Below are positions 13,013-13,666 of a DNA stretch of 13,666 nucleotides, one piece after another; position 1 is the first letter of the stretch; the number at the start of each line of letters is the position of its first letter. The translations under genes and the position numbers were made by a program. Origin of the DNA: PRO6 sp049646625 (lineage in GTDB: Bacteria; Pseudomonadota; Alphaproteobacteria; Rhizobiales; Xanthobacteraceae). Where the stretch lies: the NCBI GenBank assembly GCA_049646625.1, contig JBARWE010000284.1:1-13666 (forward strand). The letters run 5' to 3'. The notes under the pieces were generated by a model. That model was not told the origin of the DNA. It made no database searches and worked only from the letters and a program-made list of their open reading frames with translations.

Positions 13013-13666
13013 TCACCACATCGCGGTGGCCTTCATGGTCGGCGTGTCTGCGGCGTCGGCGGTCCACAGTTCCATGGTGCCGTCTGCGGCGTTGGCGTTG
13101 AGGCTGAACGCCGCGCCGTCGAACAACGGCTGCACGCCGCGATAGGCGAAGGTTTTCGGGGCGCGGCCGCCGTGGTGCTCGCTGGCGAATTCGGCAAGCA
13201 GCGCCGCCTGCAACGGGCCGTGCACGACAAGGCCGGGATAGCCTTCGATCCGGGTGACGTAGTCGCGATCGTAGTGGATGCGGTGGCCGTTGAAGGTCAG
13301 CGCGGAATAGCGGAACAGCAGCACCGGGTCGGCCAGGTGGCGGCGGCTGTGCGCGGCTGTAGGAGCGGCGGCCGACCGTGCGGGGACCGCCGCGGCGCCG
13401 ACCGGCGGCGGCTCGCGATAGACGATGTCCTGCCGCTCGCGAACGGCAACGCCGCGCGGCGTCGTGAGGGTGTGCTCGACGGTGACGAAGCACAGCGTGC
13501 CGGTGCTGCCCTGCTTCTCGGTGACGTCACCGATGCGCGAGGTGCGCGTCACCTCGTCACCGACGCGCATCGCGTCGATGAATTCCAGCTGCCCGCCGGC
13601 CCACATGCGGCGCGGCAGCGGCACTGGCGGCAGGAAGCCGCCGCGCGCCGGGTGGCCGTCGGGGCC
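13013..13666 (-). CDS. MaoC/HTD2-like hot-dog acyl dehydratase (5' partial)
   Basis: Hot-dog-fold hydratase/dehydratase of the COG3777 HTD2-like group, whose members include mesaconyl-C4-CoA and similar acyl-CoA hydratases; the substrate here is unknown. The frame is open to the right edge: upstream of the GTG at 13624, which is an internal Val, it still reads G-P-D-G-H-P-A-R-G-G-F-L-P-P, the typical segment before V-P-L-P-R-R-M-W-A-G-G. The first part of the gene is therefore outside. 217 residues are visible. The N-terminal hot-dog portion ends near R-E-R-Q-D-I-V-Y-R, and a Pro/Ala linker follows. The C-terminal hot-dog carries F-N-G-H-R-I-H-Y-D and E-G-Y-P-G-L-V-V-H-G-P-L-Q, which hold the conserved His/Asp residues of the active site region. 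Same strand as bisC, 99 bases upstream of it. Confidence 0.88.
   Translation of the reverse strand, partial: GPDGHPARGGFLPPVPLPRRMWAGGQLEFIDAMRVGDEVTRTSRIGDVTEKQGSTGTLCFVTVEHTLTTPRGVAVRERQDIVYREPPPVGAAAVPARSAAAPTAAHSRRHLADPVLLFRYSALTFNGHRIHYDRDYVTRIEGYPGLVVHGPLQAALLAEFASEHHGGRAPKTFAYRGVQPLFDGAAFSLNANAADGTMELWTADAADTPTMKATAMW

Noticed and set aside
1..13666. A previously undescribed defence, mobile or biosynthetic system
   Set aside because: Every sizeable gene falls into a known family, with no transposase, integrase, toxin-antitoxin pair, retron, CRISPR or modular synthase; the remaining novelty is limited to residue changes and intergenic repeats.

Overview
This window is GC-rich (roughly two thirds G+C by eye), densely coded bacterial DNA. 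It most likely comes from an alphaproteobacterium of the Hyphomicrobiales/Rhizobiales type. The grounds are a CpaF-TadB-TadC pilus block of the alphaproteobacterial kind, the wording of the YcjX/YcjF, hemolysin III and cold-shock proteins, and GC-rich palindromes between genes of a style common in Rhodopseudomonas/Bradyrhizobium-like genomes. The genus cannot be fixed from this sequence alone. No rRNA, tRNA, CRISPR array, transposase, phage gene or plasmid gene is visible.

Layout. (1) 1-3432, plus strand: the end of a tad/Flp pilus cluster, with the ATPase cpaF (5' end outside the window) followed by the inner-membrane platform genes tadB and tadC. (2) 3607-3807, minus strand: a small CspA-type cold-shock protein, convergent with tadC. 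It has an AT-rich island upstream and divides a 277-base gap with the next gene. (3) 4088-5680, plus: a membrane glycosyltransferase of the ArnT/PMT_2 (GT39/GT83-like) group. (4) 5684-8184, minus: ycjX and ycjF, a P-loop protein and a two-helix membrane protein whose reading frames overlap by ATGA. (5) 8338-9834, plus: a hemolysin III/PAQR-type seven-helix membrane protein and a short-chain dehydrogenase 15 bases after it. (6) 9835-10016: a convergent gap with two strong palindromes that look like dispersed repeats. (7) 10017-13666, minus: a MaoC/HTD2-like hydratase (5' end beyond the right edge), a BisC-type molybdopterin oxidoreductase, and a small PhnB-like VOC-fold protein, all on one strand.

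How the genes work together. CpaF powers assembly of the Flp pilus on the TadB/TadC platform. YcjX and YcjF are a known linked pair associated with envelope stress. The HlyIII and SDR genes are close enough to be co-transcribed. The minus-strand block on the right may be one transcript, but its members do not form an obvious pathway.

No clearly new multi-gene system was found. The points most worth checking are residue substitutions at otherwise conserved positions (two putative metal-ligand histidines in the hemolysin III protein, the active-site Asn in the SDR) and several perfect inverted repeats in intergenic DNA, notably between tadB and tadC, upstream of the glycosyltransferase, and between ycjX and hlyIII.
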